Both the position numbers and the translations under genes were made by a program. From UBA12481 sp942493265 (GTDB taxonomy: Bacteria > Bacteroidota > Bacteroidia > Bacteroidales > UBA12481), in NCBI GenBank assembly GCA_942493265.1, contig OW818688.1:930001-994000 (forward strand): a DNA stretch of 64,000 bases, read 5' to 3'. The notes beneath the pieces were generated by a model. The model was not told the DNA's origin. It made no database searches and saw nothing but the letters and a program-made list of their open reading frames with translations. Below are positions 52,607 through 61,591 of the stretch, one piece after another (positions within the stretch are counted from its first letter, which is position 1; every line of letters starts with the position of its first letter).

Positions 52607-53485
52607 TTAAAAATAGAGCTTGTCCCGTTCAATCCCCAGGTATTTGTTAACCGCAAGGATGGTTGTGATTCCCGAAAGGATCATCCCGACCAGGAAAATC
52701 ATCCCGATAAGCATGGCAATCGTCATGGAATCAGTAAATTGCAATATCTCGGGCATCTGCCGCCTGGCGATATAAATCACCCCAAACAGCATGAGTGTGG
52801 CCAGGGCCGATCCGAACAACCCGTTCAGCAGTCCGCGTACGATAAAAGGCTTCCGGATATACTGCCTGGTGGCGCCAACCAATTGCATCGTTTTGATAAT
52901 AAACCGTTTACTGTAAACCAACAGCCTGATGGTATTGTTAAACAGCGCTATGGAGATCAAAAACAGCAAACTGCTGAAAGCCAGTATCACAATGCTGATT
53001 TTGCGCAGGTTCTCATTCACGAGATTGACCATTGATTCCTGATAATAGATTTCATACACCTGCGGATAGGCATTAAACTCCTTTTCGAACTTCGAAATGC
53101 TGTCGGGATTGGCATAGGCAGCATGGAATTTAATATCGATCGAGGGTTTCAGCGGATTGGTCCCCAGAAATTCCAGGAAATTCTCGCCCAGTTCCTTTTC
53201 CAGCTCCTCGGCAGCCTCCTGTGCTGACACAAATGTTGTGCCTTTCACGGCTGGATTGGCATCGAACGACTTTTGAAGCTGAACGATATCGGCTTCACGC
53301 ACATCATCCTTCAGAATAACCGAAAAACCGATATTTTCCTTTACATAATCCCCGATTTGCCGGGCATTCAGTATCAGCAGTCCCAAAAGGCTTAACAGGA
53401 ACAATACCATAGCGATACTGACCACTGTGGTAACATAGGAATTCCGTAATCTGACCGTTGGACCGGCCTGTTGTTTGTTCTTCAT
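52607..53485 (-). CDS. ftsX: Cell division protein FtsX
   Basis: A 292-residue permease-like subunit of the FtsEX complex that controls cell wall hydrolases at the septum. There are four membrane helices: one near the N-terminus (VTTVVSIAMVLFLLSLLGLL) and three after residue 170. A periplasmic domain lies between (FSVILKDDVREADIVQLQKS, FVSAQEAAEELEKELGENFL). The start at 53485 (MKNKQQAGP) is preferred over 53548. FtsE is not in the window. Confidence 0.95.
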   Translation of the reverse strand: MKNKQQAGPTVRLRNSYVTTVVSIAMVLFLLSLLGLLILNARQIGDYVKENIGFSVILKDDVREADIVQLQKSFDANPAVKGTTFVSAQEAAEELEKELGENFLEFLGTNPLKPSIDIKFHAAYANPDSISKFEKEFNAYPQVYEIYYQESMVNLVNENLRKISIVILAFSSLLFLISIALFNNTIRLLVYSKRFIIKTMQLVGATRQYIRKPFIVRGLLNGLFGSALATLMLFGVIYIARRQMPEILQFTDSMTIAMLIGMIFLVGMILSGITTILAVNKYLGIERDKLYF

Positions 53486-53579
53486 ACTGCTTTCAAAACC
53501 AGCGCCTAATTTACAAAGATTTGGGTAACCAACGGAAGGTGACTGCAATTTGCTATTTTTAGCTCAAAATCATCCTTAC

Positions 53580-55082
53580 GTGGGTATAATTGAAAAACAG
53601 GGCATTAAAGGATCATTCTATTCTTATATAGGCGTGATAATCGGCTTTGTTACGGCCGGTATCCTGCTTCCCCGGATTTTCACACCCACGGAAACCGGTG
53701 TGCTGGATCTCATAACCTCCTGGTCCCTGATTTTTGCCACACTGGCCTCCCTCGGACTTAACAACGTCACCGTCAGGCTTTTCCCCTGGTTTCGGAATCA
53801 TACAAACCACCATAACGGTTTTTTCGGCATCCTTTTTTGGGTAAACCTCGCCGGATTTCTCCTGGCGCTGCTGCTCTATTTCGCGATCAAACCCTGGATC
53901 ATCGCCACCAGTGGCGAAGGTTCCGCGCTGTTTATCAAGTATATGGATTATATCATCCCCCTCACGGCTTTTACATCCATTTACCTGGTTATCGATATTT
54001 ACTATTCCGTTTTGATGAACGCGGTAAGGGGAATATTTCTGAAAGAGTTCGTTCAGAGAGTTTTAATCCTGATAGTCATTCTGGGGTTCGTAGCCGGACT
54101 TTTCCACTTCAGCGGATTTATCCTGTTCTATTCGGTGGCACTCTCCCTTCCCGGCATCATCATCGCGATACTGCTGCTGAAGGATGGCGAATTTATCATC
54201 AGGCCCCAACCGGGATACCTGGATGAAAAGCTGAAGAAATCCATGATTAATGTAGCCTTCTACGGGGTGACCATCGGGTTCAGCAATATCCTGATTTTGT
54301 ACCTGGCGCCGATCCTGATCAATTCCATCCTCGGTACCGCTGCTACGGGAATTTATGGCCGTGCCGCCTTTTACGGCGCACTGGTTTCCATCCCCATCCG
54401 GTCGGTTTCCAAAATCTCCTCGGCGGTAGTCGGACAGTACTGGAAGGACAATGACATTAAAGCTATTACCCGGCTCTACAGCGATACGAGTCTGCATCAG
54501 GTGATTTTCGGCCTCCTCCTGTTCGTCGGAATATGGGGTAATGTCAACAATATATACCACATTCTGCCGGAGGATTTTGCCTCAGGACCGTACGTGATAT
54601 TCTTCGTCGGGCTATCCAATCTTTTTATCATGGCATCGGGAATCAGCGGATCTATCCTGACCACCAGCAGCCATTACCGCAGGCTGGCCCTGTATGTGGT
54701 TCTGTTTGGCGTGCTCGTTTTCGCTACCAGCCTGATATTTATTCCGATGCTTGGCATAACGGGTGCCGCACTGGCTGCAGCGGTTTCATCGCTTTGCTAT
54801 ACCCTGATGAGATTTGCCTTCCTGTGGCGACGGTATGGTATGCAGCCTTATACCCGTAAGCATGCACTGGCCGTGGTGGTGGCGGTTATTGCCTGGCTGC
54901 CGGCCTTGCTGATTCCGGATCTGAATAATCCTGATTATAAATGGCTTAGCCTGATAATTGATATCGGAGTGAGGAGTCTGGCGATTACTGTGGTGTTCAT
55001 CGGTTTAACACTCATCCTGAATATTTCACCCGAGCTGAACCGAAGGTGGCATGAATGGTCCGATTGGCTGAGAATCAAATAA
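53580..55082 (+). CDS. Polysaccharide flippase (Wzx/MATE-like)
   Basis: A 500-residue membrane protein with about 12-14 helices that would flip lipid-linked sugar units. The family start GIIEKQGIKGSFYSYIGVII is clear, so translation probably begins at the GTG at 53580; a TTG at 53550 would add ten residues. It opens the nonulosonic acid locus that runs to about 61.5 kb. Confidence 0.9.
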   Translation: MGIIEKQGIKGSFYSYIGVIIGFVTAGILLPRIFTPTETGVLDLITSWSLIFATLASLGLNNVTVRLFPWFRNHTNHHNGFFGILFWVNLAGFLLALLLYFAIKPWIIATSGEGSALFIKYMDYIIPLTAFTSIYLVIDIYYSVLMNAVRGIFLKEFVQRVLILIVILGFVAGLFHFSGFILFYSVALSLPGIIIAILLLKDGEFIIRPQPGYLDEKLKKSMINVAFYGVTIGFSNILILYLAPILINSILGTAATGIYGRAAFYGALVSIPIRSVSKISSAVVGQYWKDNDIKAITRLYSDTSLHQVIFGLLLFVGIWGNVNNIYHILPEDFASGPYVIFFVGLSNLFIMASGISGSILTTSSHYRRLALYVVLFGVLVFATSLIFIPMLGITGAALAAAVSSLCYTLMRFAFLWRRYGMQPYTRKHALAVVVAVIAWLPALLIPDLNNPDYKWLSLIIDIGVRSLAITVVFIGLTLILNISPELNRRWHEWSDWLRIK

Positions 55083-55105
55083 ATTATCTTTGTAAAAACG
55101 CAAAC

Positions 55106-55756
55106 ATGATGAGGGAAAAACTCATTCTTATCGGCGGAGGAGGGCACTGCAAATCATGCATCGATGTGATTCAGGCCGAAGACCGGTTCGATATCGCCGG
55201 AATCGTGGAAAGCGCCGGTTATCAGTTGCCGGTTATCGGTTATCAGTTGCTGGGATATCCCGTCATTGGTACGGATGACGACCTTGAGAAACTGATCCCG
55301 AAATACCGGAATGCGCTGATCACGGTCGGACAAATCCAGCATCCGGGCATAAGAATGAAATTGTTTACCCGGATCGTTGAACTCGGCGGCCAATTTCCGG
55401 TAATCATTTCACCCAATGCCTATGTATCTAAAACGGCTATGATCGGTGCCGGCACCATCGTGATGCACCATGCCGTGGTAAATACGGAGGCTGTTATCGG
55501 GATGAACTGCATACTTAATACCGGAGCCCTGGCTGAGCATGAGTCATCAGTTGGCGACCATTGCCACATCTCCACCTATGCCATCCTCAACGGCCAGTGC
55601 CATGTAGGCAACCGCACCTTTATCGGAAGCCGTGCCGTTCTGTCGAATAATATTGAAGTGGCCGATGATATAGTGGTATCAGCAGGCTCGGTGGTACTCC
55701 GTTCTTTAGAAAATCAGGGGACCTATATCGGTCACCCGCTGCGAAGAATCCGATGA
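55106..55756 (+). CDS. neuD: NeuD-like sugar acetyltransferase
   Basis: This 216-residue acyltransferase has the NeuD/PglD layout: an N-terminal Rossmann-like domain (LILIGGGGHCKSCIDVIQAE) and a C-terminal left-handed beta-helix with hexapeptide repeats (GAGTIVMHHAVVNTEAVIG). It could acetylate a sialic acid or bacillosamine-like sugar. Residues about 37-48 (YQLPVIGYQL) are encoded by a GGTTATCAGTTGCC-type repeat. The end overlaps neuB by 4 bases. Confidence 0.88.
   Translation: MMREKLILIGGGGHCKSCIDVIQAEDRFDIAGIVESAGYQLPVIGYQLLGYPVIGTDDDLEKLIPKYRNALITVGQIQHPGIRMKLFTRIVELGGQFPVIISPNAYVSKTAMIGAGTIVMHHAVVNTEAVIGMNCILNTGALAEHESSVGDHCHISTYAILNGQCHVGNRTFIGSRAVLSNNIEVADDIVVSAGSVVLRSLENQGTYIGHPLRRIR
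55215..55249. repeat. TTATCGGTTATCAGTT repeat inside neuD
   Basis: Units CGGTTATCAGTTG, CCGGTTATC and GGTTATCAGTTG follow each other. This repeat type is normally intergenic. It is read through in frame and replaces the variable loop before LGYPVIGTDDD. Confidence 0.7.
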
Positions 55757-56754
55757 ACACACACGTTACCATAATAGCCGAAGCCGGAGTCAACCATAAC
55801 GGGAATATCGATATTGCCCTCAAAATGATCGAAGTAGCTGCTTCATCCGGGGCGGATTACATTAAATTCCAAACCTTTAAAACCGAAAACCTGGTAACGG
55901 AATTTGCTCCCAAGGCATCCTATCAGGAAATTCAGACCGGCATTCAGGGAAGCCAGTTCAGCATGCTGAAAAAGCTGGAACTCAATCAAGATGCCCATAT
56001 TCTCCTGATGGAACACGCCCGGAAGCATGGTATCCGGATGATTTCAACTCCGTTTGATGAAGGGAGTGCAGAGATGCTGAACCGTTTAAATGTGGAAATG
56101 TTTAAACTGGGTTCGGGAGATCTTACCAACACACTAATATTACGACAGTTGGCAAAATTCAACAAGCCGCTGATCCTGTCTACAGGGATGGCAGATCTGT
56201 TTGAAATTGCCAAAGCGCTGGAAATTCTGGAAAAGGCCGGATTGCCGAAATCAAAGGTTACCCTGCTGCATGCGAATACTGATTATCCCACCCCCTACTC
56301 CGATGTCAACCTTCGTGCCATGCAAACCATGGCTCAGGAATTCGGCGTTGCCGTAGGCTATTCCGATCATACTGACGGGATTGAAGTTCCGGTGGCTGCC
56401 GTGGCGCTGGGTGCGCAAGTGATTGAGAAACATTTTACCCTCGACCGCACCATGGAAGGCCCCGATCATAAGGCCAGTCTGGAACCGTCGGAGCTTCTGG
56501 CCATGGTAAAATCCATCCGGAACATTGAAAAAGCACTGGGTTCAACCCAAAAAGAACCCTCGGCGGGAGAAAGGAAGAATATGGCAGCGGCCCGAAAAAG
56601 CATTGTTGCCGCCTGCCAGATCTATAAAGGCGAAACTTTCACCGAAAAGAACCTGACCGTGAAACGCCCGGGAACGGGGATATGCCCATTACGGTGGGAT
56701 GATATTATCGGTACCTTTGCCACCCGGGATTACCGGCCTGATGAACTGATCTGA
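55753..56754 (+). CDS. neuB: N-acetylneuraminate/legionaminate synthase
   Basis: A 333-residue enzyme joining phosphoenolpyruvate to N-acetylmannosamine or a 2,4-diacetamido hexose. Motifs: EAGVNHNGNIDIALKMIEVA at the N-terminus, KLGSGDLTN, STGMADLFEI, LLHANTDYPTPY and VGYSDHTDGIEVPVAA. The C-terminal SAF (antifreeze-like) domain has KRPGTGICPLRWDDI. The presence of a PtmE-like gene nearby leaves open whether the substrate is of the legionaminic type (LegI). Confidence 0.95.
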   Translation: MNTHVTIIAEAGVNHNGNIDIALKMIEVAASSGADYIKFQTFKTENLVTEFAPKASYQEIQTGIQGSQFSMLKKLELNQDAHILLMEHARKHGIRMISTPFDEGSAEMLNRLNVEMFKLGSGDLTNTLILRQLAKFNKPLILSTGMADLFEIAKALEILEKAGLPKSKVTLLHANTDYPTPYSDVNLRAMQTMAQEFGVAVGYSDHTDGIEVPVAAVALGAQVIEKHFTLDRTMEGPDHKASLEPSELLAMVKSIRNIEKALGSTQKEPSAGERKNMAAARKSIVAACQIYKGETFTEKNLTVKRPGTGICPLRWDDIIGTFATRDYRPDELI

Positions 56755-57908
56755 TGAGAAAAATCTGCGTTATAACTACCAACCGGGCCGAATATGGCCT
56801 CCTCTACTGGCTGATGAAAGGTATCCGCGAGGAGCCTGATTTCCAGCTGCAGGTAGTGGTCACAGGCGCCCATCTTTCGCCTGAATTCGGCTCTACGATC
56901 GACCGGATTCGGGATGACGGGTTCAAGGTAGACCGGAGTTTCGACCTGGAACTTTTCGGAGATAAAGCACTGGATATCACTCATTCTCTGGCCTTGGCCC
57001 TGGAAGGATTTGCGGCCTCTTTCCAAACGCTGAAACCCGATCTCGTGGTGATCCTCGGCGACCGGTCGGAGATTCTTGGCGCTGCCACCGCTGCCCTGAT
57101 CGCAAATATTCCGGTTGCCCATCTGCATGGCGGCGAACTGAGTGAAGGAGCAATCGATGATTCCATACGGCATGCAGTTACCAAACTGTCCCATCTTCAT
57201 TTCGCTGCCGCCGAATCTTACCGCAAACGAATCATCCAGCTTGGGGAACAGCCCGGCCGGGTTTTTATGGTGGGCGGTCTGGGAATCGACAATATCAATA
57301 AAATAAGCCTTTTAGCACAGCCGGAACTCGAGAAATCGATCGGACTGGCATTCAATAAGCATAACCTCCTGATCACCTATCACCCCGAAACCCTCGATCC
57401 GGCCATGGCAGGTGAGCAGGTTGGTCATCTGCTGGAGGCACTGGATAAACTGCCCGATACCTCCCTGATCTTTACCATGCCGAACGCCGATACCGGTCAT
57501 CGGATCATTGTGGAAAAAATTCAGTCGTTCGTGCAATCCAGGGAAAACCGGGCCATCCTGATCCCATCCATGGGACAGCTTAACTACCTATCGACCATGA
57601 AACTGGTTGATGCGGTAGTCGGCAATTCATCCAGCGGCATCATTGAGGCCCCCGGCTATCAGATCGGCACCATAAATATCGGCAAACGGCAGGATGGACG
57701 CCTGCGGGCCGGTTCGGTTATTGATTGCGGAACTTCCGAACCCGAAATCACCGGGGCATTTGCCAAACTTTACTCACCGGGGTTCCGGCAGCAATTGAAA
57801 AGTACGGTCAACCCCTATGGTACCGGTGGCGCTGCGGAAAAAATCATATCTGTATTAAAGAATACTGATTTTAATAATTTGATAATTAAGCGATTCTACG
57901 ATTTGTAG
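56754..57908 (+). CDS. neuC: UDP-sugar 2-epimerase, hydrolysing
   Basis: The 384-residue enzyme releases N-acetylmannosamine or the matching diacetamido sugar from a nucleotide-sugar. Motifs: TTNRAEYGLLYWLMKGI, VTGAHLSPEFGSTIDRI, VVILGDRSEILGAATAALIA, HLHGGELSEGAIDDSIRHA and GNSSSGIIEAP. The ATG overlaps the neuB stop by one base. Confidence 0.95.
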   Translation: MRKICVITTNRAEYGLLYWLMKGIREEPDFQLQVVVTGAHLSPEFGSTIDRIRDDGFKVDRSFDLELFGDKALDITHSLALALEGFAASFQTLKPDLVVILGDRSEILGAATAALIANIPVAHLHGGELSEGAIDDSIRHAVTKLSHLHFAAAESYRKRIIQLGEQPGRVFMVGGLGIDNINKISLLAQPELEKSIGLAFNKHNLLITYHPETLDPAMAGEQVGHLLEALDKLPDTSLIFTMPNADTGHRIIVEKIQSFVQSRENRAILIPSMGQLNYLSTMKLVDAVVGNSSSGIIEAPGYQIGTINIGKRQDGRLRAGSVIDCGTSEPEITGAFAKLYSPGFRQQLKSTVNPYGTGGAAEKIISVLKNTDFNNLIIKRFYDL

Positions 57909-57944
57909 AACCAAGAGCGTTATTTAAAGGAGCTCCCTCAGAAA

Positions 57945-58997
57945 ATGTATCAGATCTCAGAAATAAAAATCACCCCATCGGTTTCCATCCGTGAAGCCCT
58001 GCGGATTATCGACACCGGAGCAATGAAAATTGCGATCGTGGTGGACGCAGATGGAAAACTCATCGGAACACTCACCGATGGAGATATCCGGCGCGGATTG
58101 CTGAAGGGGATGGAATTGAGCGATCCCATCCGGGATATTTACAACAATCAGCCGATCTCGGTAAAAATATCCGATCCGAAAGAAAAAATCATCGAACTGG
58201 CGATTTCACGCCGGGTGTATCAGATCCCGGTGATTGACGAGGATGGACGGGTGATCCGGCTGGCGGAAATCGATCAGCTCATCAAGCAGGAAAAGCACCC
58301 GAATACCGTGGTTTTAATGGCCGGCGGACTCGGATCGCGGCTGCGCCCGCTCACGATTGACACGCCGAAACCCATGCTGCCGGTAGGTGGGAAACCCATC
58401 CTGGAAACGGTTATCAGCCGCTTCCGGAAACAGGGTTTTTCGAAGTTCGTGATCGCCCTGAATTACAAAGGGGATATGATCCGGAATTATTTCGGAAACG
58501 GGTCAACCATGGGTGTTGAAATCACGTACCTTGAAGAGAATCAGCGGATGGGTACGGCAGGGGCACTGGGACTGATGGAAAGGGCCCCCAATGAATCATT
58601 TTTTGTGATGAATGCTGATATTCTGACCCTTGTGGATTTTGAAAGTCTGATGGATTTTCACATCCGCAACAGCGCCGATGCCACCATGTGCATCCGGGAA
58701 TATGGCATGGAAGTGCCATATGGAGTAGTCAGGCTGAATAAGGACAACATTGTTTCCATCGAGGAAAAACCCATCCAGCAATTTTATGTCAATGCCGGAA
58801 TTTATGTGCTCACACCGGAAATAATGGACCTGATACCCAAGGGACTTCCTCTCGATATGACCGGCCTGTTTGAGCAGGCGGTGGGTAAGGGGATGACCAC
58901 CCTCTCCTTCCCGATACGGGAATTCTGGATGGATATCGGCAAGCCGGAAGATTATGAACGTGCCAATTTTGATTACAACAGGTTGTTTAATGAATAA
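57945..58997 (+). CDS. PtmE-like CBS-domain sugar nucleotidyltransferase
   Basis: A 350-residue protein: two CBS domains (about residues 1-115) and a nucleotidyltransferase (about 118-350) with VLMAGGLGSRLRPLT, KPMLPVGGKPILE and NADILT. The closest known layout is PtmE of Campylobacter, which makes GDP-glucosamine for legionaminic acid. Its presence between neuC and neuA argues for a legionaminic-acid-like route rather than plain sialic acid. Other Leg/Ptm enzymes are not in this window. Confidence 0.85.
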   Translation: MYQISEIKITPSVSIREALRIIDTGAMKIAIVVDADGKLIGTLTDGDIRRGLLKGMELSDPIRDIYNNQPISVKISDPKEKIIELAISRRVYQIPVIDEDGRVIRLAEIDQLIKQEKHPNTVVLMAGGLGSRLRPLTIDTPKPMLPVGGKPILETVISRFRKQGFSKFVIALNYKGDMIRNYFGNGSTMGVEITYLEENQRMGTAGALGLMERAPNESFFVMNADILTLVDFESLMDFHIRNSADATMCIREYGMEVPYGVVRLNKDNIVSIEEKPIQQFYVNAGIYVLTPEIMDLIPKGLPLDMTGLFEQAVGKGMTTLSFPIREFWMDIGKPEDYERANFDYNRLFNE

Positions 58998-59706
58998 TCA
59001 AAGCCCATACATTGCCATTATCCCCGCTAGGGGAGGCAGCAAGCGACTGCCCGGAAAAAACATGATGCTGATTGGCGGCAAGCCCCTCATCGGATGGACC
59101 ATCGAGGCGGCCATTCAATCCGGCGTATTCAGTCGGGTAGTGGTCAGTACCGACAGCTGGGAAATTGCCGTCATGGCCGCCCAGTTTGGTGCCGAGGTCC
59201 CGTTTATGCGCCCCCCTGAGCTGGCGCTCGATGACACGCCTTCCATTGAGGTGCTGATTCATGCGGCCAATGAGCTGATGTCAGGTAAAGAGACTCACTA
59301 TTCACATCTCGCCTGTTTACAGCCCACCTCGCCACTGCGAACCGCTGAAAATATCAGGGAAGCCATAAAATTACTGGAGGAGAAACAGGCTGATGCCATT
59401 ATATCGGTTTGTAAATCTGAGCATTCGCCACTCTGGTGTAATACATTGGCCGATAGTTTATCTCTGGATGGATTTATTCCGGAAAGCATTCAAAAAACCC
59501 CGTCGCAGCAATTGCCCGCCTATTACAGGCTGAACGGAGCACTTTATATCTGCAACATTTCCAGAATGATAGCGGAAAGAACGCTGTTTTTGAAAACCGT
59601 CGCCTTCGCCTATATCATGAGCCGGAAAGATTCGATAGATATTGATGACCAGGTGGATTTCGACCTGGCCGCGATTTATCTGGGTCACCGCGAATCCCAG
59701 GGATAA
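58990..59706 (+). CDS. neuA: CMP-nonulosonate cytidylyltransferase
   Basis: The 239-residue enzyme activates a sialic- or legionaminic-type sugar with CTP. Motifs: IAIIPARGGSKRLPGKNMML, CLQPTSPLRTAENI, YYRLNGALYI and DSIDIDDQVDFDLA. The start at 58990 overlaps the PtmE-like gene by 8 bases. The end overlaps the convergent DUF115 gene by 22 bases. Confidence 0.93.
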   Translation: MNNQSPYIAIIPARGGSKRLPGKNMMLIGGKPLIGWTIEAAIQSGVFSRVVVSTDSWEIAVMAAQFGAEVPFMRPPELALDDTPSIEVLIHAANELMSGKETHYSHLACLQPTSPLRTAENIREAIKLLEEKQADAIISVCKSEHSPLWCNTLADSLSLDGFIPESIQKTPSQQLPAYYRLNGALYICNISRMIAERTLFLKTVAFAYIMSRKDSIDIDDQVDFDLAAIYLGHRESQG

Positions 59707-60587
59707 TCAGCGAGACTTTTCCGTTCAAAAGCATCAATGAAAGTCACGGAACTGGAATTGATGATGGTTGCACCCGTCGATCGGGCAAATTCCTGAATCA
59801 GGTGGTAACTCCTGAAGGTACGGTACAGATTGAAAAAATAGTCATGCAGGGTTGCCCTTTGCATGGTTTCAGGATGTTCAACCGCAACCTTCCACGGCTG
59901 TTTATCATAGAAATGATGCTCTGCGGAAACCAGCTTTCCATCTGTCCCGATTTCCAGACCTTTATGCCAGGAATGATCGGCCCCCAGAATGATGATCTTA
60001 CGGAAACCCGCTGCCAGACCGGCCATCAGTGCCCCGATGAGGACATTCTGCGGTGGCGGCATGCCCATCTGCCGGCGATACAGCCAGTGCCTGATGGGTT
60101 TCAGCCCGTCGACCACGGTACGGTTGAAAAACGCGAAAGTTACCGGCACATTCGAAGCGGCCAGGTCCAGGTGAAAGCGGCTGTTCCTTCCTTCTGCCGG
60201 ACAGCACAGGGTAATCGGCCAGGTGGTTTTTCGGATTAATGCCTGCTTAACCTGTTCCCGCACCTCCGCAACTCTTGGAATGGTATTTTCAACAAAAAAC
60301 CCGATGTCGAGCAAAATATAATACTGCGGCTTTAACCGCTCATAATCATCGCTTAACACGAACTGATTCACGCACATCATCTGCTTACCCTTAAAAAAAA
60401 CCGGATAATTATCCAGATCCGCCCGCAGCGACGGTCCGTTGGCCAGAATCACCAGTTCAGAGCCGGTAATTTTGGTATGATTGAGATCTGAACGGAAACG
60501 GAACCGGGCAAATACCCGGATCAGGCTGATCAGTGCCTGGTATAGGGATTCAAAAAATCGCTGTATGTGGAGTAAACCGTAAAACAT
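59685..60587 (-). CDS. DUF115 (MptE-like) protein
   Basis: A 300-residue protein of the DUF115/6-hydroxymethylpterin diphosphokinase MptE-like group, common in polysaccharide and flagellin glycosylation loci. Motifs: LVILANGPSLRADLDNYP, MMCVNQFVLSD and KIIILGADHSWHKG. The start at 60587 is preferred to 60773, whose leader would overlap the divergent GT2. Its role is probably surface sugar transfer or phosphorylation, but the reaction is unproven. Confidence 0.82.
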   Translation of the reverse strand: MFYGLLHIQRFFESLYQALISLIRVFARFRFRSDLNHTKITGSELVILANGPSLRADLDNYPVFFKGKQMMCVNQFVLSDDYERLKPQYYILLDIGFFVENTIPRVAEVREQVKQALIRKTTWPITLCCPAEGRNSRFHLDLAASNVPVTFAFFNRTVVDGLKPIRHWLYRRQMGMPPPQNVLIGALMAGLAAGFRKIIILGADHSWHKGLEIGTDGKLVSAEHHFYDKQPWKVAVEHPETMQRATLHDYFFNLYRTFRSYHLIQEFARSTGATIINSSSVTFIDAFERKSLADYPWDSR

Positions 60588-60633
60588 GTCGGGCTTTTGT
60601 GCGAAATTAACTAATTTCCCATCCAAACCGATC

Positions 60634-61479
60634 ATGATGAACGACACCTTGCAAGGCGGAACGCGGCTGGATGGACAATCACCCCTCAAACAGGCGGGAT
60701 TACCGGTGGTTTCGGTGATCACAGTAGTGTACAACAGTCTGAGCCTGATTGAAAAAACCATCACCAGCATCATTGAACAAACCTATCCGAACATCGAGTT
60801 TATCGTGATTGACGGCGGTTCGTCGGATGGAACTGTTGAACTCATCCGCTTATATGAAAAGAAGATCAGTTACTGGATCAGCGAGCCCGACCGGGGAATT
60901 TATGATGCCATGAACAAGGGACTGGCTGCCGCAACCGGCGATTATATATGGTTTATCAATGCCGGCGACCGGATATATTCACCGGAAACCACTGAAAAAA
61001 TCTTTGGCACCACCGAAAACCCCCACGGCATTGAGGCGCTGCCATTCATTTACTATGGCGATACCATGATCGTGGATGCGGAATACCGTGAAGTGGGGCT
61101 GCGGCGCCTGCGGCCACCGGAAATCCTCACCTGGAAAAGTTTTAAAAAGGGGATGCTGGTATGCCATCAGGCGATAATTGTATCACGCCGGATTTCGGAA
61201 CCTTTTGATCCTCAATACAAACATTCGGCCGATTTCGATTGGGTCGTAAGAGCACTTAAGAAGGCAGAAGGCAGAGGGCCCGCATCCTCCACCCTGAACA
61301 CGCACCTCATACTCTGCTCCTTCCTCGATGGCGGCCATTCGAAGCAGAACATCGGCATCAGTCTGCGCGAAAGGTTTCACTCCATGGTCAGGCACTACGG
61401 ACTGGTCCCGACCGTACTCAGACATATCCCGATTGTAATACGTTTTTTATGGTACTACCTGATTAACAAACGATTCTAA
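60634..61479 (+). CDS. Family 2 glycosyltransferase
   Basis: A 281-residue inverting GT-A enzyme. Motifs: VSVITVVYNSLSLIEKTITS, EFIVIDGGSSDGTVE, EPDRGIYDAMNKGLAAATGD and HQAIIVSRR, close to WcaA/WcaE-type transferases. The start is one of two adjacent ATGs (60634 or 60637). Residues about 209-217 (KKAEGRGPASS) are encoded by an AAGGCAGAAGGCAGAGGGC repeat. Confidence 0.9.
   Translation: MMNDTLQGGTRLDGQSPLKQAGLPVVSVITVVYNSLSLIEKTITSIIEQTYPNIEFIVIDGGSSDGTVELIRLYEKKISYWISEPDRGIYDAMNKGLAAATGDYIWFINAGDRIYSPETTEKIFGTTENPHGIEALPFIYYGDTMIVDAEYREVGLRRLRPPEILTWKSFKKGMLVCHQAIIVSRRISEPFDPQYKHSADFDWVVRALKKAEGRGPASSTLNTHLILCSFLDGGHSKQNIGISLRERFHSMVRHYGLVPTVLRHIPIVIRFLWYYLINKRF
61258..61278. repeat. AGAAGGC repeat inside GT2 gene
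   Basis: AAGAAGGC, AGAAGGC and AGAGGGC units in a row, a repeat type that is usually intergenic in this phylum. It inserts about nine residues in the GT2 loop between VVRALKK and LCSFLDGG without changing the frame. Confidence 0.55.
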
Positions 61480-61488
61480 ACAACAACC

Positions 61489-61577
61489 CTGTGGTTCTCC
61501 GTGATTCTCTGTGGCCCTCTGTGTCAGTTCTTTTATTACACAGAGGGCCACGGAGAAACGCAGAGGACCACAGAGAA
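61489..61577. repeat. CACAGAG inverted-repeat element, left copy
   Basis: Arms TCTCTGTGGCCCTCTGTG (61506-61523) and CACAGAGGGCCACGGAGA (61539-61556) form a long hairpin around GTCAGTTCTTTTATTA. Further ACCACAGAGAA copies follow. A second copy in the same orientation lies at 63549-63638, so the M14 gene is bracketed. Confidence 0.8.
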
Positions 61578-61591
61578 TATATTTATTCATT

